Below are positions 30,691 to 40,698 of a DNA stretch of 51,022 nucleotides, one piece after another. The DNA lies in assembly GCA_009746045.1 (NCBI GenBank), contig RPFO01001089.1, forward strand, positions 1 to 51,022, in the 5' to 3' direction. The notes below the pieces were generated by a model. That model ran no database searches. It was not told the DNA's origin and was given only the letters and a program-made list of their open reading frames with translations. Position numbers and translations under genes: made by a program. Positions within the stretch are counted from its first letter, which is position 1; the number at the start of each line of letters is the position of its first letter. This DNA comes from Mesostigma viride. Taxonomy: Eukaryota; Streptophyta; Mesostigmatophyceae; Mesostigmatales; Mesostigmataceae.

Positions 30691-33600
30691 TTAGACAGAT
30701 AGACCGACTTGACAGTCAGCATTCATGAGCTTCCTCAGTACATTGTACTGGGCTGGGGCCTTGTGTGGCAGCTTTGTCAATGCATCAGCAGGGTTCTCCT
30801 CGCCAGGGATATGCTTCAAGTCAACCAAACTGGCCAACTCCTTCAGCAACAAATAATCCAGGTCCCGGCTTCTGGCCAGCTGCTTGTGAACAAACTGGAC
30901 CATACCCATGCTGTCTGTTAGCAACAACGTCTCCATCTGCAAGGTCCAAGGGGTAACTGAAGCCAGCTCCAGCATTAACTCCTTTATGTACAGGCTGGAC
31001 TGGATCCCCTCGCATATGGCCCTGCATTCTGCCACATCTGAACTGATACAGACCCTCTTCTGCAGTCTGCTGTACCAGCTGAACAAACTTGCCCTGCTCT
31101 GATAAAAAGCAAACAGAGCAGCAGATCTCCCCCTGACCTTGGTAACCTGGCGAGCATCCATGGAACTGTCAACAAAGATCTCCAAGGTGATAGGCTGGGT
31201 AAAGTCAATCCCAGACAAAATCAGATCAGGGGTACTCTCCACCAACCGGGCTATGACTCGAGGCTTCTCATCCTCAAGCACCTCATCAGGCATTCTGCTA
31301 TGGACCATCAAAGACGGACCACAGATGCTGGCAAACCAGGCCCACATGCCTCTCAACTCAGGTCCTGCAGCCTGGGTGATCTTCTCTGGCAAGGCCTTCA
31401 CAATGGTCTGTTTATAATCTCCTCCAGCCTGAAGCCTGATACTCCACTCCCCGTCCCTCCTGAACAGGGTAGCCTGCATTCCACAGAACACTACAGGCTT
31501 GTTGGGCTCCTGCCACAGCTCCTTGCCCAGTGAAAACTTGCCACTGATGACAGGAATAAACTTCTTCAGCCAGGTCGTGGGGGCTAGCAAATGCAGATCA
31601 TCTCCATGCAAACTAGCATACACTGGCAGACCCTCCCATTGGGCCAGCAGCAAACAGGGATCAACTGAAGACACTCTCAAGCCACACTCACTGATCAGAG
31701 CTTCCTGCAGCGTGAGTCTCCAGATGATTGGGCTCGACCTGAGTCCTTCCAGGCCCTTCAGAATAACCAGGAATTGTTGATGCAGCTCCAGCTTCCAGAT
31801 GGCAGGCACCTCAACACAGTAAGGCTCATCCTGCTTCCACACCCTCCTGGCCACTTCTGGATCAGATTTTAAAAATGCCCTCTTGAAGTCCAGCAGCACT
31901 GATGACATAGCTGCTCCCCTGTTCAGCAACCCCACGTAGAGACATAGCAAAATTCTCCATGTGTCGTGTAGCATCCCTGGCGTGTATAGCTCCTCTCCTG
32001 GCAGACTCCCCGTGCCGTGATACTCATTCAGGACAGGCCTGACATGGGGCACTGATACCTCATCCACAACCTTCCTCTTCAGCACAAATCTCAAAGCAAG
32101 CTTCCTTGATGCTGGGGGACGTCTGTCTGTTGGTGCAGCACACTCAAACTGCAACCACTCCTCCAATGCCTTGGAGAAGGCGAGCTTCCAAGCCTCAAAC
32201 AAAGTAGGCGAGCTCATCTCTTGGACCAGCTGGTCATATGTCAAAGGAGAGTGTGCAGCAAGGCTCCTGTGAGTTATGCCAATACTGCTGGGGTGCAACA
32301 CAGCTGGAATCACCAAACTGGCCGCTGGGGGCACCTCCCCTTCATCCCATTTTACACCCTTGACCGGCTTGGCCCTGCACCTGACTGGAAATGTTGTCCT
32401 GAAATTTTCTAGGGGAATCATCCCCCAGCCATCTCTTCTCAGAGCTGTAGCTCTGATAGAAATCCCAGGATTGCCCAGAAAATTCTGACCCAAAATCACA
32501 GGGCCATCATAGTCCTCTAGGACAAGGAAGGTCACATCCACACCCATGACAGGGGCAGTAACCTCTCCCAACACCCTTAGATGCGTCCTACCACTGAAAT
32601 CAGACACCCAGGGGCAACTTGGTTCTCCGACCAGCAGTTCTCCTGTATGCTGAGGTCCCATGACAGAAACCTGTGCATTGGTATCTATCTCCATGGCAGC
32701 TACCTCAGGTTCATCCAACTGGACAAGCTTGGACACCTTAGGCTCCTTCTTGGCTCTTTGCAAAGCCTGTACAATATCTGATAGACGCACACCCCTAGGC
32801 CTGGTGTCGGGCCGTTCCGGAGGTGCAGCCTGTCCGCCTGCTTGCCCAACCACCGTATGTGAAGGTACCCCAGGGGCCGGGCCAGGGTCACCCTGAGGGC
32901 TCGATACAGCTGTAGCACCCTGATCAGGAAGCTCCACGTCACCCCCGCCTTGTACACCAGCGGGCACCTGGAAGAGGTCTCCTTGATTACCTCCCCGGGG
33001 ACGGATCTTTGACCAGGACAGACGGTGCACTGCTTGGGAGCCATCAATGGCCACCCAGCACTTATGGCCAGCGGCTTCTACTCGGGTCACCACCCCATCA
33101 TGCCAGCTGCCACGTTTCCCTGGAAAGCTTGGTTCCTTCCACACAACAACCTGTTGTCCAACGTTAGGTTCTAGGACACTCCAGCCCTTGTCTTTCTGCC
33201 TCAGCTTGAGGAACTTGGCCTCTAGCTTCTCCTTCCATGCCTGCTCAGCATCAGCTGGCAGCATCCTGGTATGCAGCATAAGAGGATTGATGGCAATGTC
33301 ACCAAAGAACATGGGAGTCCTCAGGTTCAGCCTGTCCTCCACAGAACGTAGCCATGCAGATGTCACAATGGCAGATGACGTCCTTGGAATCCTCTCCACC
33401 AGCAGCACAGTCTTGATCTCTTGGATGGCTCTCTCCACCACCCCTTGCTGGCCGTGGCTCTCCCTGGGTGTAATCAGCAACTCTGGAAACTCTGGCAGGT
33501 TCTCACAGCACTCAAACTGAATGTCACACTGCAACAACTCCAACCCAGGGTACCTGCTCCTTGTCAACTTCAGAGCAGCAATCAATGTAGGCTTCTCCAT

Positions 33601-34281
33601 GTCAGGCAGGATCTCTAGGGTCTTGTACTTGGTATATCTGTCCACTGCCACCAGCAGCTTCAAACCCCTGATTCTCTGAATATCTACCTGCACATGGCCT
33701 GGCTGCAAAATAGGAGTCCTGGCATGAGACTGCTTGGGCTTTCTAGCAACTAGCCTGCACTTGCAAGCTTGAGCAACCTGTTGGCAGATGGAGTACAACT
33801 CACTTCCTCCCAGCCGTCTAGCAACTTGCAAAGACTGAGCTGCATGGCCAAACATGGTATGCAACCTTGAGGCAATGTCATACAAGAGAGAAAACCTTTT
33901 ATTGTCATTATTAGCACTCAAGGTATGTACAGATCCCTTATGTACAGGAGGCACCAGGGTCGTGCCTGTCAGACTGTCTCCAGCCCTATCCTCATCCTGA
34001 CCATCCTGTGCCAGTCCTGCACGGTCAGAATGCTTCTGAGATCCACCTGGGTCCACATCACCAGGTCCTACCTCAGGCTCAGCACCGCCATGGCGGGCAC
34101 GTTGGCGAGTAACCACTGCAGCTACAGCTGGCATACTCTCTGTGGTAACCAAGCTTGCCCCATCGTGTCCAATAGGCTCTTTCACTAGAGCATGGGGCTG
34201 CCCCTCACTGCCGTCACTAGCAGCTTCATTACACACCCCTGGGGGCACCCTCCAGGGTTCAGGGATGTGTGCAGGCTCAAG
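30691..34281 (-). CDS. B1 pol (intact): integrase - aspartic protease - RT - RNase H
   Basis: Open from the codon after the gag TGA to TAA at 30693-30691, about 1196 residues. Numbering from the GTG at 34248: zinc finger H130, H135, C162, C164. Integrase core D189, D242, E272 in SHGQQGVVERAI. SH3-like integrase tail 360-415. Pro/Gly linker 420-490. Protease-like domain 519-592 with IDTNAQVS and VILGQNFL. Copia-type RT 665-935 with LLDFKRAFL (D787) and HGDD (881-884). RNase H with FVDSS (D1027), AECRA (E1074), TDSMG (D1112) and NPADALTK (D1155). All catalytic carboxylates are present. There is no protease between gag and integrase. Expression presumably needs readthrough of the TGA. Confidence 0.95.
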   Translation of the reverse strand, partial: LEPAHIPEPWRVPPGVCNEAASDGSEGQPHALVKEPIGHDGASLVTTESMPAVAAVVTRQRARHGGAEPEVGPGDVDPGGSQKHSDRAGLAQDGQDEDRAGDSLTGTTLVPPVHKGSVHTLSANNDNKRFSLLYDIASRLHTMFGHAAQSLQVARRLGGSELYSICQQVAQACKCRLVARKPKQSHARTPILQPGHVQVDIQRIRGLKLLVAVDRYTKYKTLEILPDMEKPTLIAALKLTRSRYPGLELLQCDIQFECCENLPEFPELLITPRESHGQQGVVERAIQEIKTVLLVERIPRTSSAIVTSAWLRSVEDRLNLRTPMFFGDIAINPLMLHTRMLPADAEQAWKEKLEAKFLKLRQKDKGWSVLEPNVGQQVVVWKEPSFPGKRGSWHDGVVTRVEAAGHKCWVAIDGSQAVHRLSWSKIRPRGGNQGDLFQVPAGVQGGGDVELPDQGATAVSSPQGDPGPAPGVPSHTVVGQAGGQAAPPERPDTRPRGVRLSDIVQALQRAKKEPKVSKLVQLDEPEVAAMEIDTNAQVSVMGPQHTGELLVGEPSCPWVSDFSGRTHLRVLGEVTAPVMGVDVTFLVLEDYDGPVILGQNFLGNPGISIRATALRRDGWGMIPLENFRTTFPVRCRAKPVKGVKWDEGEVPPAASLVIPAVLHPSSIGITHRSLAAHSPLTYDQLVQEMSSPTLFEAWKLAFSKALEEWLQFECAAPTDRRPPASRKLALRFVLKRKVVDEVSVPHVRPVLNEYHGTGSLPGEELYTPGMLHDTWRILLCLYVGLLNRGAAMSSVLLDFKRAFLKSDPEVARRVWKQDEPYCVEVPAIWKLELHQQFLVILKGLEGLRSSPIIWRLTLQEALISECGLRVSSVDPCLLLAQWEGLPVYASLHGDDLHLLAPTTWLKKFIPVISGKFSLGKELWQEPNKPVVFCGMQATLFRRDGEWSIRLQAGGDYKQTIVKALPEKITQAAGPELRGMWAWFASICGPSLMVHSRMPDEVLEDEKPRVIARLVESTPDLILSGIDFTQPITLEIFVDSSMDARQVTKVRGRSAALFAFYQSRASLFSWYSRLQKRVCISSDVAECRAICEGIQSSLYIKELMLELASVTPWTLQMETLLLTDSMGMVQFVHKQLARSRDLDYLLLKELASLVDLKHIPGEENPADALTKLPHKAPAQYNVLRKLMNADCQVGLSV

Positions 34282-34284
34282 TCA
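34282..34284 (-). promoter_or_regulatory. In-frame gag TGA of B1 (candidate readthrough site)
   Basis: Context CAT TGA CTT GAG. The eleven codons between this stop and the GTG at 34248 are open, so gag and pol form one frame broken only here. Confidence 0.65.
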
Positions 34285-35397
34285 ATGATCAGCAGCCTTG
34301 CCCTTGCCCTTATCCTGGGATGGACCAGCCTTGTCCTTGCTGCCACCCTGAGCTGGCTTGCTCTGACCTTCCTGCCTCAGGTACGAGGGACACTCATTCC
34401 TGAAGTGACCCTTCCCCTGGCAGAAATAACATTCCACCTGACTGATGTCCCGTGAGGTCCCACTGCTGGGCCCAGCCTTGGGAGGACCACCCACCCTCTT
34501 GAAGTCAAACTGGGACTGTGGATGTCCCGACTTCGGCGGGGTCCCCCGTCCAGCCCTTCTGTCACGCCCCCTCCTGGACCTTCCTCGACCCCTTGAAGAG
34601 GTCTCAGGCCCTCTCGAGGGCGCTGGGCCCCCGTGGCCCGATCCCCTCATGGACTTAACCGTGGGTTCAGTGGCCTCCTCATCACCCGACGAGGGCGCTT
34701 ACCACCCACGTACTTGCCGCTGAAACACTCATACAACTGGTCCGTCATGGCTGCCCAGCCATGGACCTGTCGCATGTGGATGGTCACATTATCCATGGTG
34801 ACCGGATCCAGCTGCAGCGACTTGAGAAAGTCGCCCATGGCCATCCGATCTGCGACGAAGAAGCCCTTGGCCATGGCGTCCTCCCTCAGCTTGACGAAGT
34901 CTTCAAAGGCGTGGACCACTAGCTGCCCCTTGATGGGCTTGTAGTCCAGGTATTCTTGCTTCAGGTGGGACCCATCTATGGTCCTCTTGTCACTCAGGAA
35001 CACCCTGAGTCGCGTCATAAACGCCGCCCAGGTGTCCCCCGCCGCGTGTCGCTCCCGAACAAACTTGAACAGCCGCCTCGCCGACTGCCTTATGTAGGCA
35101 CTAGACGCCAGGATGCGAAGCTTGTCACCGTGTATATCTCCGTGTACAAGTTCATGTCCTCTAACATCCTCTCAGCATCCCGGGGCTGCCAATTGTCCTT
35201 GATGGACTGAAACTGGCCTAGCACCGCGTACCCCTCAGCCACGTTGGTCGCTTAGGCGCCGCTTGATCTGCGGCTGGCGCGTTCTGACCGCCCTGCGATC
35301 CTTGGCTCTGATTATCTGGCACCTCAGCCTGGTCTCCCAGCGCCTGGCCGTCCCCGCGTCCATCGCGTCCACCGCGTCCATCGCGTCCATCTCGTAC

Positions 35398-37091
35398 CAG
35401 TGTGAGCCAGTACGGCAATACGGCAATACGGCAAAACCTCGGCGTATTGCGTATTGCCGTATTATACGCGTATTATACGCGTATTATACGCCCAAAAAAA
35501 AAAAGTGGTTTTTTGACCGGAAAAGTGGATTTTCAATTAGGATAAAATATTCTAAGGTGTTTATCCCATGGGCGTGCCTCTCAAAAACTCTAGCTAATGT
35601 CTCAATCTTGATGAAAAACAATACAATGCACGTAGAGGTCGCCGGTAGCCGTTTGACACTCACTTGGTTGTCTCATCAATTGTATGAAGTGTAATTAATT
35701 AATTAATTAGTTAATTATCACGTGACTGCGTCACGTGGGTGCCAATACAAAGTAGAGGAACCTTCAACCCCTGTACACAATGAGAGGGAGGGAGGGCGCC
35801 CTAGCTTCTCTCACTGCCACCGCCCACCAGTCGGTGGGCAGGCCACATCGAGCGCTCTATCCACATCACGGGGCCGGGGCGCATCACTGTGGGACAACCA
35901 TTATTAACGATACCAGAGGTAGGCTGAAGCATAGCTGATGCTGTACAAGAAAGGTGAAGTGGGCTCAACGGGCGTCTGCTAAGGCATAAGCAAATGGCCA
36001 CGCTGAGCCATGGCTGGGCTAATGTGATTGCGTTCATGCCACTCTAAACCGTTGGGGCTACTCTAAGCCGTTGGGGCTAGATCAGTATACTATGCTCGAG
36101 AAATACATGGCAAGTCATGCTATAATGAAAAAGCTATGTCGATTGCCCTCTTCTAGACAGCTGGCTAGAATCTATTCTGGGGGAGCCCTAGGGGGTGTCG
36201 ACAGTTTGTTGTTTACATAAAGGTCATGAAGTGTGATACTCATCCACTGCATGGTATATAGATTGCTAATTGAACTAATTCCTTATTACAACCATGAACT
36301 TATTGATAGGTATACGATTCGACCCAAAACCTTGATACAGTATGCAATAAAACGTGAACAGGATAGCACATACCAGATCAAAACCGCAGATTAATTACCT
36401 TCCTTGCTGGAGCTAGCCGGATGCCCACCTCATCGATGTAGCTGCGAGCCGCTTTCCTGGCCGTCGTCGCCAATAAAACATGTCAGCAATATATTTTACA
36501 CATCTATCCGCGTACAAACGTATCGACTTATTTCCCGCCTAGTAACAGTTAGCACATGCACGGCGACCAACCTGGTCGCTGATAAAACGAGGTTGCTGCA
36601 CCGAGCATAGGGTCGAGACATATCTGCGCACACCCAGGCGTTGCCTGCCAATGATATACGCTGTTTAGGACCTATGGATCATGCCTGCAAAATTGCAGTT
36701 CAAAATGTCAAGCCATGCTCCCATACCAGTCAGATTTCTGCACCTCCATGGCCGCGGAGGTCAACTATCATATTTATGCAAGTCGGTCTCGTTTTGCCAT
36801 CGTTTACCCACGCCGTCAACTGGCAGAGATGACAAGCGGGACCAACCGTAGGCCCGTACTCCCCAAGTACGGTTCAGGCTGCGTACCTGCCTAGGTCAGC
36901 AACGCCAAAACTAGCTCTGGCGCCAAATTCCGGAGCCGGGCGCCGTATAATACGCGAAAAATACGTATTATGCGCCGTATTGGCGTTGAGAACGCAATAC
37001 GGCGTATTTCTAGTACGTTAGTACGCCAAACCTCGCCGTATTGTATAATACGGCGTATTTACCGTATTATACGGCGTATTGGCGTTCACTG
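35398..37091. mobile_element. Non-autonomous hAT-like DNA transposon, 1.7 kb
   Basis: Flanked by 8-bp duplications TCTCGTAC (35390-35397 and 37092-37099), the hAT size. The ends CAGTGTGAGCCAG... and ...GGCGTTCACTG are imperfect inverted repeats beginning CAGTG. Subterminal regions are rich in CGTATTATACG and TACGGCAATACGG motifs at both ends. No transposase frame is visible on either strand, so it depends on a transposase made elsewhere. The empty site is seen in B2 gag at about 28200. Confidence 0.85.
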
Positions 37092-37263
37092 TCTCGTACA
37101 TCCATTCCAGCGCCGCGCCGCGCGAAGCCCATAAAGCCCGCTTGTTGGTTGATAGCACCCTCACTCATGATGGCTTCTGTTCAGATCTGCTACAGCCAGC
37201 CAAGTGGCCAAGCAGTAATTAAAGCAATATAAGCTACTGAACAAGAAAGGAAAGTGCCAAGTG

Positions 37264-38196
37264 TTACCACTCAGGCAAGACCACCACGCGGCTGGCCCCA
37301 GGCGCGTCCTGGTTCTCCTTGTCGCTGTCGTCGTCGCTGTCGCTCACCACAATCAGCTCTGGCACCCTGCTCCCCGCTGCGCCGTCGTCGACCCGCTGTC
37401 GGCCCGCGATGACTGAATCGTCACCGTTGGTATAGTAGACAGGTGACAACCCGTCGTTGGCACCCCGCGGATTGTATCTTGGCACCTCGTGGTCGCCAAG
37501 TGTCTCGTCGCCTAGCCCAGCGACACCCCCAGCTGCTCCCACCTCAAGGTCACTATCGTACCCAAGAGGTGCAAACTCTTCCCAACGCGTCACACGAACG
37601 CGAAGGGGCTGGGGCAGTTCCTGAAAAGGAACTCTTGCTCGCTCCGGAAACCTGCCGACTCTTGCCGCGCGCTGTCCTCCGGTGATGGCTTCCGCTGTCG
37701 CCCCGACCTCTGCAAGCCGCCTGTGATGCTCCGCTCCGCGTCGTTCACGCCTAACTGGTCCCGCTGCGACACCCTCGTCGCCGATGACGCCTGCGAAAGT
37801 ACGTGGTAAACCCGCACCCGCTGCTGTCGGTACAAACTCGTGTCGCCCTGCGCCAGCTGCCTCCGCAACCTCGCCTCGCCTTGTCGCCAACTCCGCACGC
37901 ACTCGCTCAGCTACTGCTGTAATCACCGTCTGGATACCGACCAAACCGTGAAGCTCCTGCTCGAGGTCGTCGATGCTCCGGTGCTCCGGAATGACGATGG
38001 TTTGTACGTGCCGCAGAATTCGCTCCCAATCTTCGACCTGGTCGTCGACGAATTGCACGAAGCTGCGATTAACAGGCGGACGATCTGCAAGCAATAAAGA
38101 TAGATCCCGAACGACACGACGCAATTCAGGCGAAATCGAACCCCCAGCAGACTGCCGAAACCGGAAATCCTGCTGCCGTTGTTCTTCCTGCACCAT
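37264..38196 (-). CDS. B1 leader ORF (unknown function)
   Basis: 310 residues, nearly identical to the B2 leader ORF. Small in-frame differences lie around residues 140 and 222. Near the 3' end two extra bases change the last residues (ends RVVVLPEW rather than RGGLA). Which end is ancestral cannot be decided from two copies. Placement between LTR and gag and the acidic tail are as in B2. Confidence 0.8.
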   Translation of the reverse strand: MVQEEQRQQDFRFRQSAGGSISPELRRVVRDLSLLLADRPPVNRSFVQFVDDQVEDWERILRHVQTIVIPEHRSIDDLEQELHGLVGIQTVITAVAERVRAELATRRGEVAEAAGAGRHEFVPTAAGAGLPRTFAGVIGDEGVAAGPVRRERRGAEHHRRLAEVGATAEAITGGQRAARVGRFPERARVPFQELPQPLRVRVTRWEEFAPLGYDSDLEVGAAGGVAGLGDETLGDHEVPRYNPRGANDGLSPVYYTNGDDSVIAGRQRVDDGAAGSRVPELIVVSDSDDDSDKENQDAPGASRVVVLPEW

Positions 38197-38289
38197 TCAC
38201 CACCGGACGAACTCCTCGCGTCGTCAACGCTGCACACCGCAACCGGCAACGACCCTCCTGGCCGTTCCGCTGAGACTGGTTGTAATTTG

Positions 38290-38987
38290 AGTTAACGTTC
38301 CTAACAAACGCAATGTGAAGGATATGGTTGCAATGCAGCAATGTGTGAATATGGTTGGAAACGGAGCTTTGTTAAAATCGGATAATGTTACAGCGCTCAC
38401 ACACTTGAGGCTTGTACACGCGCTTGCCAAGTCAAGGCACAACACGTGAGGCGGGCTCGCAAGAGATCTACCCAAATGGCACTGGCCTATTGTTTATATA
38501 CTTGTGCACTGTGCTTGCTAGTCCTGAGCAACCTAAGAGGTATGCTCAGTAATAACACCCCCGGTACAGTATTCACTACCTGTACAGCGCCCAGCTCCTA
38601 TACAGTAGGTCTGCCATACAGGCACAGTGACCACAGAGCACAGTCCACAGTGACTATTGCATCTGCACCTAGAAGTCCAGGACTAAGCCTGCGGTACCAA
38701 CAGACCACAGGTTAAGGTTCCTATTTCCTGCGTACGACGTATTAATCCAATACCGTCATAGGTACAGCACCTAATTCCTGTCAGCCCAGGAATTACTGTC
38801 GACCCCATATGTCGTCGGCAAATATTCACGTCCGACTTAGAAGAACAGCCGGCTCGCGCTCGCGCGCGACCGGGAAGTCGGAACGCCATAACTTTCTTGA
38901 TACTTGTCGGAATGAACTCGTTCCGGTGCCGCTGGAATCGCAGAGATATGCCGAATCAGGATCACGCCAATGCGCTTGGCGTTAACT
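38290..38987 (-). repeat. B1 LTR (5' LTR on the minus strand)
   Basis: 698 bp, AGTTAACGTTCC...CGTTAACT. A TATATAAA box on the minus strand lies at about 38492-38500. It shares B1-specific variants with 3258-3866. Followed on the right by CAATC (38988-38992). Confidence 0.92.
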
Positions 38988-38992
38988 CAATC

Positions 38993-40698
38993 ATTTCAGA
39001 AATCCAGGATGAACAAGGCACACACACGGCCACAACCCCCATTCTAGAAAGTGGACATCGTTTCTACACCTCGCTGTTCCAAAATGAACCCAACCCCGAA
39101 GCCGACGCGGCCATAGCAAAAATTTTACAAGCTATCCCACGCCGCCTCACACTTGCGCAACAACACCAACTAGACCAAACCCCCTCCATGGAGGAGGCTA
39201 CTAATGCCATGCAAAACATCCGGACCGGTAGTGCCCCAGGGGTGGATGGGCTTCCCATCGAGTTTTGGAAAACTTTTTGGTCCCTTTTACACGTAGATTT
39301 CTATCAATGCATACTACTAGAAATCTGGCAACATGGACAAATTACGGGTCAATGGGCCGAAACAGCCCTCATTTTATTGTTCAAAAAGGGTGACAAAACA
39401 CAGTGGAAAAATTACCGGCCAATACGCCTCCTTACGGTTGCGTACAAAATCATAAGCAAGATAATTCAGCAAAGGCTCTACTCTGTTCTCGACTGCCTTA
39501 TAGGCCCGGAGCAAGTAGGCTTCCGTGCTAACCTCCATATCAACGATAGCATCACCCTCATAATGGACATAGTAGAGAAGGCATGGCGCGACGACATTGC
39601 TGGCTTTATCCTCTTCTGGGACTTTGAAAAAGCGTTTGACCGCATGTGCTGGGCATACCTCCGACACATATTGATCGGCTTAGGGTTTGGCCCACGCATC
39701 CTAACGGTCATCATGGGAATGATCAAATCGCTAACCTGGTACATCCTTATCAACGGTCATAAATCTGCACTTGGCCACAGCTCAAGATCCCTCCCCCAAG
39801 GAGATTGTATGTCCCCCATCTTGTTCCTACTGGCACACGCAGGATTGTTTTGGCTCCACCAGCACGACCCTCGTCTGCAGGGCTTCCCGCTTGCAGGCAG
39901 TGCCAAAGGTATTGTACAGATAGCCTATGTGGATGACACCACCAATGTTTGCATCTCTCTACAGGAAGTGAATGCTGTCTTGGAAAATATCAACACGTAC
40001 TCTGCATGTGGCCTCACAACAACGTTGTAATGTGCAAAAGTCCACGGGACTGCACATCGGCAAACCCAACCCATCTCGGATAAACCCCTCTCACCTGGCC
40101 ATGACATGGGTCAAACCAGGTGAACACCATCTTTTGCACAATTGCCCCATTGGCTGCACGCCAGAGGGACGTTTGGCTGAACATCGTGCGTTTTTATATG
40201 ACGAAACCAACCACGTGGGCAAACTTGCACGAGTGCTCCTCACGGCAGGGCGGTGGGGTGGCGTCCAGCGGATGAGCTTACGAGGAAAAGCACTAATCGT
40301 CAACCAACTCTTGTTCTCCAAGGTTTTATACTACTGTCTGGCACACCCTCCCAACGATCATACCATACAGCTTATCCAACGCATCGGCAGCAATTTTGTT
40401 TGGAAACAGAAAGGTTTGATATCTCACACGGTACATGGTTGGATCAGCCGGGATATGTCCTTTATGTCATGGTTGCACGGTGGTCTAGGGCTACACAACA
40501 TACAATGGCGCTTGTGGTCGATGTATGCTAAACAAGTGATCAGCGTGTACATGGAAGTGAACACGCACCCTGGCTGCCTGTTGGCAAAAGAGTCTCTCTC
40601 CGCTATTTACACCCATGCTAATGGCACATCATGGCACCTTGACGCTGGAGTACTTGGCTGCACACTGATATCATACAAGGGGCTCCCCTGGTACTGGT
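38993..40698 (+). pseudogene. LINE ORF2 part 2: reverse transcriptase
   Basis: Continues ORF2 in frame from 3257 once the insert is removed. RT motifs in order: PGVDGLPIEFW (about 39238), KKGD...NYRPI (about 39387), VGFR (about 39517), FEKAFD (about 39622), SLPQGDCMSP (about 39789) and YVDD (39926-39937). The frame shifts near 40015-40030, then continues with GKALIVNQLLFSKVLYY and WKQKGLISH-type thumb sequence to 40698. Element C is inserted there after CTGGT. All catalytic aspartates are present. Confidence 0.92.
40694..40698. repeat. Target-site duplication CTGGT, left side of C
   Basis: Identical to 49168-49172 immediately after the C 3' LTR. Confidence 0.9.

Larger units (their letters stand above)
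34282..37168 (-). pseudogene. B1 gag, split by a hAT-like insert and frameshifted
   Basis: The start ATG (37168) and first 26 codons lie right of the hAT-like insert; the rest is 35389-34282. Compared with intact B2 gag, single-base losses are visible near 34687, 35129 and 35243. The CCHC knuckle is intact. The copy cannot make full Gag. Confidence 0.9.
3258..38987 (-). mobile_element. LTR retrotransposon B1 (copia-like family B) with four later insertions inside it
   Basis: Read on the minus strand: LTR 38987-38290, leader ORF 38196-37264, gag 37168-34282, TGA, pol 34281-30691, 3' region 30690-30094 plus 11958-11804, and LTR 11803-11662 plus 3866-3258. Inserts are element A in the left LTR, B2 in the 3' region, E inside B2, and a hAT-like element in gag. 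The outer LTRs match each other at sites where the B2 LTRs differ (for example the GCGCTCAC versus GCGTTCAC variant), which confirms the pairing. pol is one open frame. gag is broken. Confidence 0.9.

Noticed and set aside
3258-38987. LTR-internal-LTR-internal-LTR array formed by unequal recombination
   Set aside because: Distinct target duplications (CAATC outside, ATACT inside) and LTR variant pairing support nesting, not a shared middle LTR.
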